Of a stretch of DNA of 64,000 bases, positions 34,052 to 41,665 are shown piece after piece; within the stretch, counting starts at the first letter, position 1, and each line of letters starts with the position of its first letter. This stretch comes from Novosphingobium sp. (lineage in GTDB: Bacteria; Pseudomonadota; Alphaproteobacteria; Sphingomonadales; Sphingomonadaceae). The notes under the pieces were generated by a model. It was not told the DNA's origin and made no database searches. It was given only the letters and a program-made list of their open reading frames with translations. A program made the position numbers and the translations under genes. The DNA lies in the NCBI RefSeq assembly GCF_030699305.1, contig NZ_JAUYNB010000025.1, positions 1 through 64,000 on the forward strand, written 5' to 3'.

Positions 34052-34662
34052 CACTCGTCTCCCCCATCGGTGCTGCTTTTGGCGCTGGCGCTCGCGATCA
34101 CTTTGCCCGCGGCGTCCTTGGTCACGCGCCCGAACCCGGCGAGCTTCAGGCTGACGCCCGAGTAGCTCCACACGTAGCGGAAGGTCCGGGCCTCCGAGGT
34201 GACCTCCTTCGAACCCACCACCGTGTGCAGCACGCCGTTGACCTCGCTGGTCAGCGCATCGGGATCGACGGAGAGGTTTTCGATCGTGAAGTACTGCGAG
34301 ACATTCGAGCCATTCTGCTCGTTGAAGATCTTCATCAGCTCGGCCTTCATCCGGCCGTGGGTCCTGGGATCGGTGATCTCCAGGATCGAATCCATCCAGT
34401 ATCGGAGGTTGGACGGCGAGCGGTTGAGCGTCAGCAGCGCGGCATCGCGCGTGACCAGCTCGAGATAGTCCTTGTCGATATGGTTCGAGGACAGCGTCAG
34501 CGGCTTGGCCAGTACCGGCTGCAGCACGACCTCGCGGTCGCGGCGCGCGGCGGTCAGCGTCAGCAAGACGCTCAAGGCAAACAGGCCCGTCGCGGTGATG
34601 GCCAGCAGGTTGCGCTGCTTTAGCAGTCGCTGCGCTTGCCCATGAGAAATCGAGAGGTCCAT
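34051..34662 (-). CDS. traE: TraE (VirB8-like) inner-membrane protein
   Basis: The 203-residue protein (F TraE 188) has one N-terminal membrane helix at about 20-39 and a VirB8-like periplasmic domain with SPSNLRYWMDSILEITDP and FEIENLSVD-like strands. It starts 13 nt after traL. Confidence 0.92.
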   Translation of the reverse strand: MDLSISHGQAQRLLKQRNLLAITATGLFALSVLLTLTAARRDREVVLQPVLAKPLTLSSNHIDKDYLELVTRDAALLTLNRSPSNLRYWMDSILEITDPRTHGRMKAELMKIFNEQNGSNVSQYFTIENLSVDPDALTSEVNGVLHTVVGSKEVTSEARTFRYVWSYSGVSLKLAGFGRVTKDAAGKVIASASAKSSTDGGDE

Positions 34663-34675
34663 GTCGGTGCCGTCC

Positions 34676-34960
34676 TCAGCCAGCCATCAGGCGAAGATGG
34701 GAGGGCGGCGTCGCTCTCAGCCCCATGAAGGCACCCGGCAGGTACCAGTAGGCTGAATGGATGATCCACGAGACGGCTCGTCCCGCCTTCAACTTGCGCA
34801 ATCCCCACCAGGCCAGCACGCTAGAAATCAGACCGATGAAAATATGTTGAGACAGGATGCCCCACGCGAACGGGATGATCATCGCGAGGAACTCATCGAG
34901 TGTCCAAAACCCGATCAGCTCCGGATCATCGAGATGCGCGGGAACCGTGTAGCGATTCAT
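34676..34960 (-). CDS. traL: TraL (VirB3-like) pilus assembly protein
   Basis: The 94-residue inner-membrane protein (F TraL 91) opens with MNRYTVPAHLDDPELIGFW, a typical TraL start, followed by a hydrophobic hairpin at about 24-55 and an RAVSWIIHSAYWYLP segment. ATG 34960 is chosen; a GTG 12 nt earlier would abut the GGAGG site. Confidence 0.92.
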   Translation of the reverse strand: MNRYTVPAHLDDPELIGFWTLDEFLAMIIPFAWGILSQHIFIGLISSVLAWWGLRKLKAGRAVSWIIHSAYWYLPGAFMGLRATPPSHLRLMAG

Positions 34961-35032
34961 GAGCGGCGCCACCCTCCGAGGTGTCCGACCGGATGCGCAT
35001 GAGCACTTGTCCGGACGGAACGGGGTTGAAGG

Positions 35033-35347
35033 TCAGATCGTCGCGGTGACGGCCGCAGTGACGATGGGCACGCCCGTGCCGGCACCGACGCCGACCCCGA
35101 CGGGGATCGCGACCTGGCCGAGGCTGAAGCGGCCAGAGGCAAGGCCGACGATGCCGCCCGCAAGGCTCAGCACCGTGATGATCTTGCCGCCCGAGCCTTC
35201 GAGGAAGCCGGTGAACGAAGTCAGCGCGGTGTTGAAGGTCGTGTCGGCGCCCGCCATCGCGACTTCGCTTCCGACCAGGCTGGCGACCGCGACCACCGCG
35301 GCCCCCTGGATGAGGCTTGCGCCCTTCCCTTTCATCGTGTGTTTCAT
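35033..35347 (-). CDS. traA: TraA-like propilin
   Basis: The 104-residue prepilin has a long leader, likely cut after VAMA at about residue 32, leaving about 72 residues: a short polar start (GADTTFNTAL), a hydrophobic helix, a basic loop (SGRFSLGQ) and a second hydrophobic helix, the F-pilin layout (mature F pilin 70 residues). ATG 35347 follows AAAAGGA. It is the first gene of the tra operon. The S26 peptidase encoded downstream is a good candidate for its processing. Confidence 0.88.
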   Translation of the reverse strand: MKHTMKGKGASLIQGAAVVAVASLVGSEVAMAGADTTFNTALTSFTGFLEGSGGKIITVLSLAGGIVGLASGRFSLGQVAIPVGVGVGAGTGVPIVTAAVTATI

Positions 35348-35369
35348 GTTGCCATGTCCTTTTCCAAAC

Positions 35370-35386
35370 GCCGTGATTGTCACGGC
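35370..35386. promoter_or_regulatory. perfect dyad in the traA leader
   Basis: GCCGTGA and TCACGGC flank a 3-bp centre, 23 bp upstream of the traA start. It may be an operator or a small mRNA hairpin that shields or stabilises the tra transcript start. Confidence 0.45.
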
Positions 35387-35458
35387 ATTCAGAATGAACA
35401 GATCAGCGCTGGCGGGAGCAATTAAGGGACGGTTTAGGCAGGCAAACGAATCGGATCA

Positions 35459-35591
35459 TTTCCGAAATGCGGAACCGAACAGGCCAGTTATTTCCCGATA
35501 AGGGAAATGCGGTTGCCGTTTCGGGAACCGTGTTTCCCTATTCGGGTAATCTCGATTTCCGCTGCGGTAACAACGATTTCCCAAAAAGGAA
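35459..35591. promoter_or_regulatory. array of six related palindromes, mostly at 21-bp phase
   Basis: Six short palindromes of the type TTTCCC-N5-GGGAAA lie between the divergent traA and 35687 genes. Their centres are at about 35467, 35499, 35520, 35541, 35563 and 35584, so five are spaced 21-22 bp and the first stands 32 bp away. The best are TTTCCCGATAAGGGAAA at 35491-35507 and GGTTGCCG/CGGGAACC at 35511-35529. Regular two-turn spacing implies protein binding on one face of the helix. The regulator is probably one of the neighbouring small genes. Confidence 0.65.
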
Positions 35592-35686
35592 TTGAACGCA
35601 GCGAATCGCGTCCAGCATCCCGGATTCGCCAAATTTACAATTTTGGGCCATTGTGCCCGCCGACACATGCCCTGGATAACCCGTCA

Positions 35687-36046
35687 ATGGCCGCAGGAAC
35701 GCGCAACGTCCGCCTATTCGTGAGCGAGCAGTGCTTTGCGCTGTTGGTCGATGCGATGGCTGCGTTTTCCAAGCAAACCCGCCGGTTCCAGACAATGCGG
35801 ATGACAGTTCAGGCTGCATGCTCGCGCCTTAAATCCCACGGGATTTCTCGCTCTGAGCTTGCGGAGTTTCTCGCCGAGTATCCCATCGACGGCGATATCC
35901 GGATCCATCTTGAAGTCACGCCTGAGTGGTCAGCCGACTACGATGCGATGCGCGCCAAAGTGAAGGAGATTGGTGAAAAGGCTGGATCAGACAAGGCTCT
36001 GGTGCCCTTCGCAGTATACCTCGCGGTGAAGCACAACCTTCTCTAG
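35687..36046 (+). CDS. 119-aa protein of unknown function divergent from the tra operon
   Basis: I start at ATG 35687 because upstream sequence is the palindrome array. The protein (RLFVSEQCFALLVDAMAAFS onward) is mostly helical with a central GISRSELAEFLAEYP segment that could be a helix-turn-helix. No family is recognised. Position suggests it may bind the array and control traA. Confidence 0.6.
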   Translation: MAAGTRNVRLFVSEQCFALLVDAMAAFSKQTRRFQTMRMTVQAACSRLKSHGISRSELAEFLAEYPIDGDIRIHLEVTPEWSADYDAMRAKVKEIGEKAGSDKALVPFAVYLAVKHNLL

Positions 36047-36085
36047 GTAATCTCCACGCGCGAGCACGTGCGCTCCTCAAGACTC

Positions 36086-36132
36086 TTGACAGATTATGCC
36101 ATCCCATAGACGTTTTGCCATGGGAGGGATGG
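36086..36132 (+). promoter_or_regulatory. candidate promoter and RBS-sequestering dyad for the HTH gene
   Basis: A consensus TTGACA lies at 36086-36091; a -10 is weak (CATAGA or TAGACG nearby). CCATCCC at 36099-36105 pairs with GGGATGG at 36126-36132, which includes the GGGAGGGA ribosome site of the next gene, so translation or operator control is possible. Confidence 0.4.
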
Positions 36133-36135
36133 AAC

Positions 36136-36657
36136 ATGCCTCACAGGAACTTGACGCCTGAGACGGTTTTCAAGCCGAGTGGCCCACCGGGTAGTGAACC
36201 CGTCTTTGCATTTGCCAATGCTGCCCCCCGCGGCTGCGAGCAAGACCAGTACAAGCAGCTCATCAATGCCGAGCTTGTGCGCCAGAACATCCTGCCGGCG
36301 CACCTTGCCGATCGCATGCGTCTTTCGCGCGCCAAGCTGCACAAGATCCTCAAGCAGACCAACCCGCTGACCGACGATCTGCGCGACCGGATTTTCAGCG
36401 AGCTGGGAATGGACCACGTCCGCGCCAAGATCAGCGTCGCGCTGCTCCACGACCCGCTGGCCTATGTCGAGCAATCGGTTTTCCTCGCGACCGAAAGCCT
36501 GAAGAGCTTCTATCTCGAGGTGCTGACCTGCAAGCGCGGGTCGATCGAGGTCGATCTGCGGCCAGCGGTGATCCACGAGGCGGCGCGGCGAGCGTACGAC
36601 CTGCTGCTCTCGCACCAGGAGCGGGTCTTGCAAAACAACCAGACCCTGCAGGCCTGA
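36136..36657 (+). CDS. HTH regulator next to the tra operon
   Basis: The 173-residue protein has a lambda-repressor-like helix-turn-helix at about 45-90 (LADRMRLSRAKLHKILKQTN) and a helical C-terminal half. ATG 36136 has GGGAGGG upstream; ATG 36115 lies before that site. It is close to the palindrome array and to the tra promoter, and has its own dyad at 36099-36132, so it is a strong candidate for the transfer regulator. The family is not one I can name. Confidence 0.7.
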   Translation: MPHRNLTPETVFKPSGPPGSEPVFAFANAAPRGCEQDQYKQLINAELVRQNILPAHLADRMRLSRAKLHKILKQTNPLTDDLRDRIFSELGMDHVRAKISVALLHDPLAYVEQSVFLATESLKSFYLEVLTCKRGSIEVDLRPAVIHEAARRAYDLLLSHQERVLQNNQTLQA

Positions 36658-36667
36658 CGGGCCGCAT

Positions 36668-36940
36668 ATGGGCCCTCAGACCATCGCCGCCTGGACTCAG
36701 CTCTATGCCGCGGTTGGGCTGCTTGCTGCGATTTGCTCGGGCTGCGCGCTCCTCAAAACGATCTACGACATCCGGACTGGGGTGATAGCCCCGCCACAAG
36801 GTAACGGTCTGAGACGGTTGCTGTGGTTTCCGAAGGTTTGGCTGCATTTTCAGCTCAGCTACCTGTGCGGTTTTCCTAGCATTTTGGCGATTGCGATCCT
36901 GTATGCCCACTATATCGGGTTTTCAACGTTCGTGCCCTGA
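36668..36940 (+). CDS. 90-aa membrane protein
   Basis: Hydrophobic helices at about 12-30 and 64-84 flank a basic loop. It starts 10 nt after the HTH gene and its 3' end overlaps the convergent lytic transglycosylase gene by 31 bp. It could be an entry-exclusion-type protein, since none was otherwise found, but there is no motif to support this. Confidence 0.5.
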   Translation: MGPQTIAAWTQLYAAVGLLAAICSGCALLKTIYDIRTGVIAPPQGNGLRRLLWFPKVWLHFQLSYLCGFPSILAIAILYAHYIGFSTFVP

Positions 36941-37677
36941 TAGGTGATGAGCGATACCTCACGGTAGCCTGAGGCTCTCACCGCCATGCTGGCCGCTATC
37001 GCTCGTGCAGCAACATCCGGGTCTGGCCCCTCAAGCTGAGTGAGACGAACCCAGTTGGTTGTGATGGCCCGAACGTAATTGACCGTTTCCGCGATTGCAG
37101 GAACGTTGCCCAGCGCAAGTGAACGACGTTCGGGCCCAGCATTGTACGCAGCCAAGGCCAGATCGACGCGCCCAAAACGATCAAGTTGCTGCCGAAGGTA
37201 TCGTGCCCCCGCCCTCATGTTGGCAAGCGCGTCCCAGGGGTTCCTTAACTCTAGATTTTTCGCTGTACCCGGCATGACTTGCATCATGCCCATTGCCCCC
37301 GCCCGGCTTAGTGCCCAAGCTTTGTATCCTGACTCCTGAGCAATGACTGCGTCCAGAAGGCTTTCAGGCAGCCCGTTTTCGCAAGCAATGGCGGACATCG
37401 CAGCAAAATAGGCTCCTCGGCGGTTCTCCACCTCGGGAGTCAACCACCAGGCCGGACGGTATCCATGCTGCGGGCACGGTGTAGATGTGAACGGCGCGTC
37501 GCTCGACTCAATCAACCCTTCCAAATGGGTGCTTAGTGCAGCTCCGACGGCCCCCTGCTCATTGCTCGCGACAACGGCAAACGGAGAAAAACGGACAAGA
37601 TCAACTTCTCTGGCTCTCGCGGCTGAGACGCAAATCATTGCGGCCGCTAAGATCGAACTACATTTGAATGAAATCAC
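36910..37677 (-). CDS. VirB1-like lytic transglycosylase
   Basis: The 255-residue exported muramidase has a signal peptide (cut near SAARA, 22) and an SLT domain at about 95-200: AQESGYKA with catalytic E115, AMGMMQVMPGTA and AAYNAGP. It opens peptidoglycan for the secretion channel. It is oriented like the tra operon but upstream of traA, as for orf169-type genes of F-like plasmids. Confidence 0.9.
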   Translation of the reverse strand: MISFKCSSILAAAMICVSAARAREVDLVRFSPFAVVASNEQGAVGAALSTHLEGLIESSDAPFTSTPCPQHGYRPAWWLTPEVENRRGAYFAAMSAIACENGLPESLLDAVIAQESGYKAWALSRAGAMGMMQVMPGTAKNLELRNPWDALANMRAGARYLRQQLDRFGRVDLALAAYNAGPERRSLALGNVPAIAETVNYVRAITTNWVRLTQLEGPDPDVAARAIAASMAVRASGYREVSLITYQGTNVENPI

Positions 37678-37839
37678 GACACACCCTTCCAGGGAGCGTG
37701 CCGATCTGATCGAGAATGCGCTTGATTAGAAAATCAAAGATGGAAAGCAGAGTCAATCTCTGCGTAAACCGCGGCAGGCGGGCCAAGCAGATGCCCGACG
37801 ACATTCATGCTGCGATGCTGACAGCGCCCGACTTTTCAA

Positions 37840-38511
37840 ATGGTGTCCACCCCCGTGACAATTCAACGCCTGCGGAACATCGTAAATCTCTCTGTCACGA
37901 CGCTGTTCCGCCAGATCGGCGGTGGACGGGTGCGGTGCGAAAGCGAAGCAACCCTCCAACTGCATTTGGGACGGATCATCGCGACAGCGGCTGATCTGGA
38001 GATGATGAGTGAGAACGAGACATTCTCAGTGGAGCTCGAAAAACCCCTGCGCGGCGCCGATGGCAGGCGTGGAAGAATCGATATCTGGTTTAGGCTGACG
38101 GACCATCGAAGCCGCGATTGGCGTTGCGCCATCGAGCTCAAATTCTTCAAGCGCGAAAACCATCGAGAGCCAAACAATAGATACGATGTTTTCAAAGACA
38201 TAGCTCGACTGGAGAGTTGCGCCGACGTAGCGGACATTGGCTTTATGCTAGTGGCAACCGACCATCGGCACTACGTCGATCAGGCTTCATATTCAGACGT
38301 CACAAGCGACTTCGATTTTCGTCACGGATCGCAATACATGTCTGGTAATACACTGACCTACAAAACCGGCGGCTATGGCCAGCCAATCACGCTGACGGGT
38401 AGTTACGTTTTCAATTGGTCAGATATTGCATCGAACATGCCATATATTCTGGTCGAAATACCACCTCTCAGCACCGAGCATGAAATAGGAAGTCCCTTGC
38501 AAGCCGGCTAA
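37840..38511 (+). CDS. possible PD-(D/E)XK-type protein of unknown function
   Basis: The 223-residue protein has a core that could be a restriction-endonuclease fold: a helix with SEATLQLHL, then RGRIDIWF (Asp) and CAIELKFFKR (ExK) strands, followed by a helix with DVFKDIARLE. Its DNA is less GC-rich than the tra genes, a sign of separate origin. It converges on the helicase gene. A nuclease role fits the defence-like surroundings but is inferred from the D...ExK pattern only. Confidence 0.5.
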   Translation: MVSTPVTIQRLRNIVNLSVTTLFRQIGGGRVRCESEATLQLHLGRIIATAADLEMMSENETFSVELEKPLRGADGRRGRIDIWFRLTDHRSRDWRCAIELKFFKRENHREPNNRYDVFKDIARLESCADVADIGFMLVATDHRHYVDQASYSDVTSDFDFRHGSQYMSGNTLTYKTGGYGQPITLTGSYVFNWSDIASNMPYILVEIPPLSTEHEIGSPLQAG

Positions 38512-38614
38512 CCGTGGCGATCAAGTGCATGGCTTCCGTCACATCGGAAACCCTTCGAGTGATATGCTCACCGACGAAGGGCAGCCCAAGTCTGAGCACC
38601 ATTCAACCTGTGCG

Positions 38615-41600
38615 TCACAGTGCCGCATCTACAGGCGCATGACTGTCCTCCCGCTCGACTTGCCGCAAGCCCATAGCTGACAAATCCAATACGAGCGGTC
38701 GAAGCACAGCTCTTGTAGCCGCGCCACCTTGGGCAAGGACGTCGATGAAGTCCTCCTGATTGGGCTGGCCGAGAGCCAATCGATAGATCAGTCGTTGCTC
38801 ACGAAGCCGAGCAAATTGCACCATGTCACGGCCGAAGGGCCGTTCGAAGACGTGCCGTTGCACTTCGGCAACATCGAACACCCACCAAGGTCGCAGTCCG
38901 CTAGCGTCGGCCAAATCGCCGGCGAGACTCTGAAGGCGCAGCCACGGGGAACCGGACAGGCCATTGTTGAGGACGACGTCTTTGAGGTGTTCCGCCAGAC
39001 GCCTCCTGACGACCAGCCCAGCATAACGTTGAACCCGTCCCTCCCTCTGTTCCAAATCCAACGGGTTCGAGGACAGGTCCCAATGGACAACGCGCGAACA
39101 CCAAGGATGGAAGTCTAGCCCCTCTTGGCCAACTGAAGTGGTTGCGAGGACATGCGGCCAGAATGGGGTATTGAAGCTTCGGCGCACCTCATCTGGGCGT
39201 GCAGGTGCTGCCGATGCAGCCGTGCTTTTGGAAACCGGTTCAGCTTCCGCGTCGCCGAAGGGGACTGCAACATGACAACGAACCGGTATCTTGTGCTTCT
39301 GTCCACCAAGACCATGAAAGCTGAAGCTGCCCGCCCGCAAGCCGAGCGAGGTGCAAACATCTCTGAGCAAGCCAGGTGCGCCATCAGGCAAATTCTGCGT
39401 TCGAAACCAACAATGTTCATCCAGAACACTCTCCAGCCCGCCATCGACGGAAGCACGCATTACCTTGTCGACAGCGTTGGTCCCCGGCAGTGCCGAAAGG
39501 ATCACAGGGTTGTCGAGATAGGCCCGAAAACCCTGCCAGCTAAGCTCAACAAGTTCAGCAAAGCGACCGGGATGGAGAATTGATGAGTCGTGCCGATAAA
39601 GCGCACGGCCGAGTACAATTCCCGGTGCGCCCATGGCGTGGTCAACCAGATCCTCAAGCTCGAGTGGAGACAAGCGGTCCAACGGGGGCGTTCGACGCCA
39701 TTTTGCAATCGCCGACCGTGCTGCACGATCATCGCCGATAACGCCGCTCCACGCCTGAGCGGACAATTCGAGCATACCCGCCCAGCGCTCAATTGCACCG
39801 ATTACGATCGCTACCGACCGGTGGGCCCTGCGCGCCTTTGCGGTGCCTTTCTTCACGATGCCCTTGGGAAGGCTCGCCAGGATCTGGCGACGTACAACCT
39901 TGCGTGCATCCGCGAGCTTGACACCTTTCGCCTGCAATGGATCGGTGTTCTGGATCAGCCATGGTGACGGGTGAAAGGCTGCCAAGACCGGACCCGGCAG
40001 CGCTGAGAGTTTGAAACGCCGTCGCCTATAGGCCTTTTCATAGCCACCCCGGGCATTTGGCAGATTGTGCGCCTCAACACCAAAACTCAGTAACGCAGCC
40101 ACGCTTGGTGGCGTTGCGCGAAACCTGCTGAACATAAGGAGCTTCGGATCACCTCCGGCATCTTTCCAGCCCCCGTCGAGCGGCCACCATGGCAAGGAAG
40201 GCGCCACCCACGGCAACGAAAGTAGTGTAGGCGGTGCAATGGCGTTCAGCGCCCTAAGCTTTGCGTCGGGCCAGTTCGCAGGCGCTTCGAGACGATTGCG
40301 CCCCTCCCGCGTCATCCTGGTGAGCTTTGGCGCAGCTTTGATAGTCGCTCGCTTCCAAGCCATGTACCGCGGCCCGAGCGATTGCGCCGGCAACGGCACT
40401 GACGACCAGTATGGCAACGCGTAACTCCCGTTCTCTTCGAAGCACTCAACGAGATGGCGGTAGACGCGGAAATCTTCTGTGCTGGGCTTTGCATCGAGAA
40501 AGCGGGTGGCTGCGAGCGTGTCGCCAGTTGCAACGCTGTCCCGTTCGGTTCGGGAAATAACGGGCGTCAAAAGGGCCCGCAGCGCATCGCGGATTTCACC
40601 GGCTTCGATGATCTCCGTCTCTCGATCCGGGTGGTCACCATCGACATGGGCCGCAATGTCGCGAAGTTTGTCACCGAACCGGGCAAACAGATCCTTTGCC
40701 TTCGTCCTTGCGCCGTCACCAGCTAAAAAGCCGACTAGTTCGAGCAACTCTGCATGCGCCAGTACGCCTTGGCTTTCCTCCCACCGGGTACTCAACAGCC
40801 GGTAAGGTGTCGCACTTAGCAACAAGATGGCTGGCCGCTTCGTCGAAGCCGGAGGATTCAACAATGCCGCAAGGAGCGGGTCTGCTTCCCGGTCATCCAA
40901 GATTTGCCGGTAACGTTGGAATTCGTCGAGGATGACGAGATCGGGCGGTTGATGGCGCAGCGTTGCCAGCGCGAGCGCTCTGCGAAGTTTGCCCACGAAT
41001 GCAGTCGGCGTAAGCGCCTTTTTCTTTGTTGAAGGGTCGCCCCGCAATTCCTGATCCATGCGCTCACGCACAGGCTCGCCGAACACGGTCGCTAGTGCTT
41101 CACGAAAGCGCTGGGTCAAATTTGGCGGCGGTGTTGCAAGCTTTTCCTCAGCCTGCTGGACGAGCGAACCCCATGAATCTCCAACATTGAGCCTTAGAAT
41201 GGCTGGATCGAGTTTTCTCGCAAATGCCGGATAGGCACGCTCGAGGAGGACCTTGAGATAGGCACGCTCTTCCTTGCGACCGCTGGTCAACCGGGCACGA
41301 GATCCCGGAAAAGACGTCCCTGGTGTCAGTGCGTAAATCAAGACTGGAGTGTCCGGGCGCGCCGCCACTGCAATCAAGGACAGCCGATCAGGGGTGCTCG
41401 TTGCAGCAAGCCGGCTCTTCTTGTCGAGGAAGCCGACGACCCTTCCCTTGTTTTGGTGCGAAACGGCATGTCCGTTCGCAATGTAGTACACGATCAGTGG
41501 CTTCAGGCCGTCATGCGAGAGCCGCCTCGCGACCTCTTTGGCGACGACGGTCTTCCCCAATCCGACTTCATCGGCAACCAGAAACCGCCGGAGCCCGGAG

Positions 41601-41665
41601 GTATCCGCGAATGCAGACAGTGCTGCCTCTACCGCGGCTTGCTGAAAAGGTTTGGGATCACTCAT
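38615..41665 (-). CDS. SF2/SNF2-like helicase of a helicase-PLD pair
   Basis: The 1016-residue protein has all the main SF2 motifs: I DEVGLGKTVVAKE (near 30-42), II VILDEFQRY, III LLLSATPYRLL, and a C-terminal helicase lobe with TSVGQEGLDFHPW and EQREGRVQRYAG (motif VI). The motif I form DEVGLGKT is shared with SNF2/RapA-type ATPases. ATG 41665 overlaps the stop of the PLD gene by 4 nt, so the two are coupled. Helicase and PLD-nuclease pairs occur in phage-defence systems (DISARM drm genes, Mokosh); this one does not match either exactly. Confidence 0.8.
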   Translation of the reverse strand: MSDPKPFQQAAVEAALSAFADTSGLRRFLVADEVGLGKTVVAKEVARRLSHDGLKPLIVYYIANGHAVSHQNKGRVVGFLDKKSRLAATSTPDRLSLIAVAARPDTPVLIYALTPGTSFPGSRARLTSGRKEERAYLKVLLERAYPAFARKLDPAILRLNVGDSWGSLVQQAEEKLATPPPNLTQRFREALATVFGEPVRERMDQELRGDPSTKKKALTPTAFVGKLRRALALATLRHQPPDLVILDEFQRYRQILDDREADPLLAALLNPPASTKRPAILLLSATPYRLLSTRWEESQGVLAHAELLELVGFLAGDGARTKAKDLFARFGDKLRDIAAHVDGDHPDRETEIIEAGEIRDALRALLTPVISRTERDSVATGDTLAATRFLDAKPSTEDFRVYRHLVECFEENGSYALPYWSSVPLPAQSLGPRYMAWKRATIKAAPKLTRMTREGRNRLEAPANWPDAKLRALNAIAPPTLLSLPWVAPSLPWWPLDGGWKDAGGDPKLLMFSRFRATPPSVAALLSFGVEAHNLPNARGGYEKAYRRRRFKLSALPGPVLAAFHPSPWLIQNTDPLQAKGVKLADARKVVRRQILASLPKGIVKKGTAKARRAHRSVAIVIGAIERWAGMLELSAQAWSGVIGDDRAARSAIAKWRRTPPLDRLSPLELEDLVDHAMGAPGIVLGRALYRHDSSILHPGRFAELVELSWQGFRAYLDNPVILSALPGTNAVDKVMRASVDGGLESVLDEHCWFRTQNLPDGAPGLLRDVCTSLGLRAGSFSFHGLGGQKHKIPVRCHVAVPFGDAEAEPVSKSTAASAAPARPDEVRRSFNTPFWPHVLATTSVGQEGLDFHPWCSRVVHWDLSSNPLDLEQREGRVQRYAGLVVRRRLAEHLKDVVLNNGLSGSPWLRLQSLAGDLADASGLRPWWVFDVAEVQRHVFERPFGRDMVQFARLREQRLIYRLALGQPNQEDFIDVLAQGGAATRAVLRPLVLDLSAMGLRQVEREDSHAPVDAAL

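Noticed and set aside
35459..35591. Palindrome array as replication iterons
   Set aside because: No Rep gene nearby, and units are dyads rather than direct repeats; placement at the traA promoter favours regulation.
35459..35591. Palindrome array as a CRISPR array
   Set aside because: Units are too short, diverge from each other, and have no unique spacers of constant length or cas genes.
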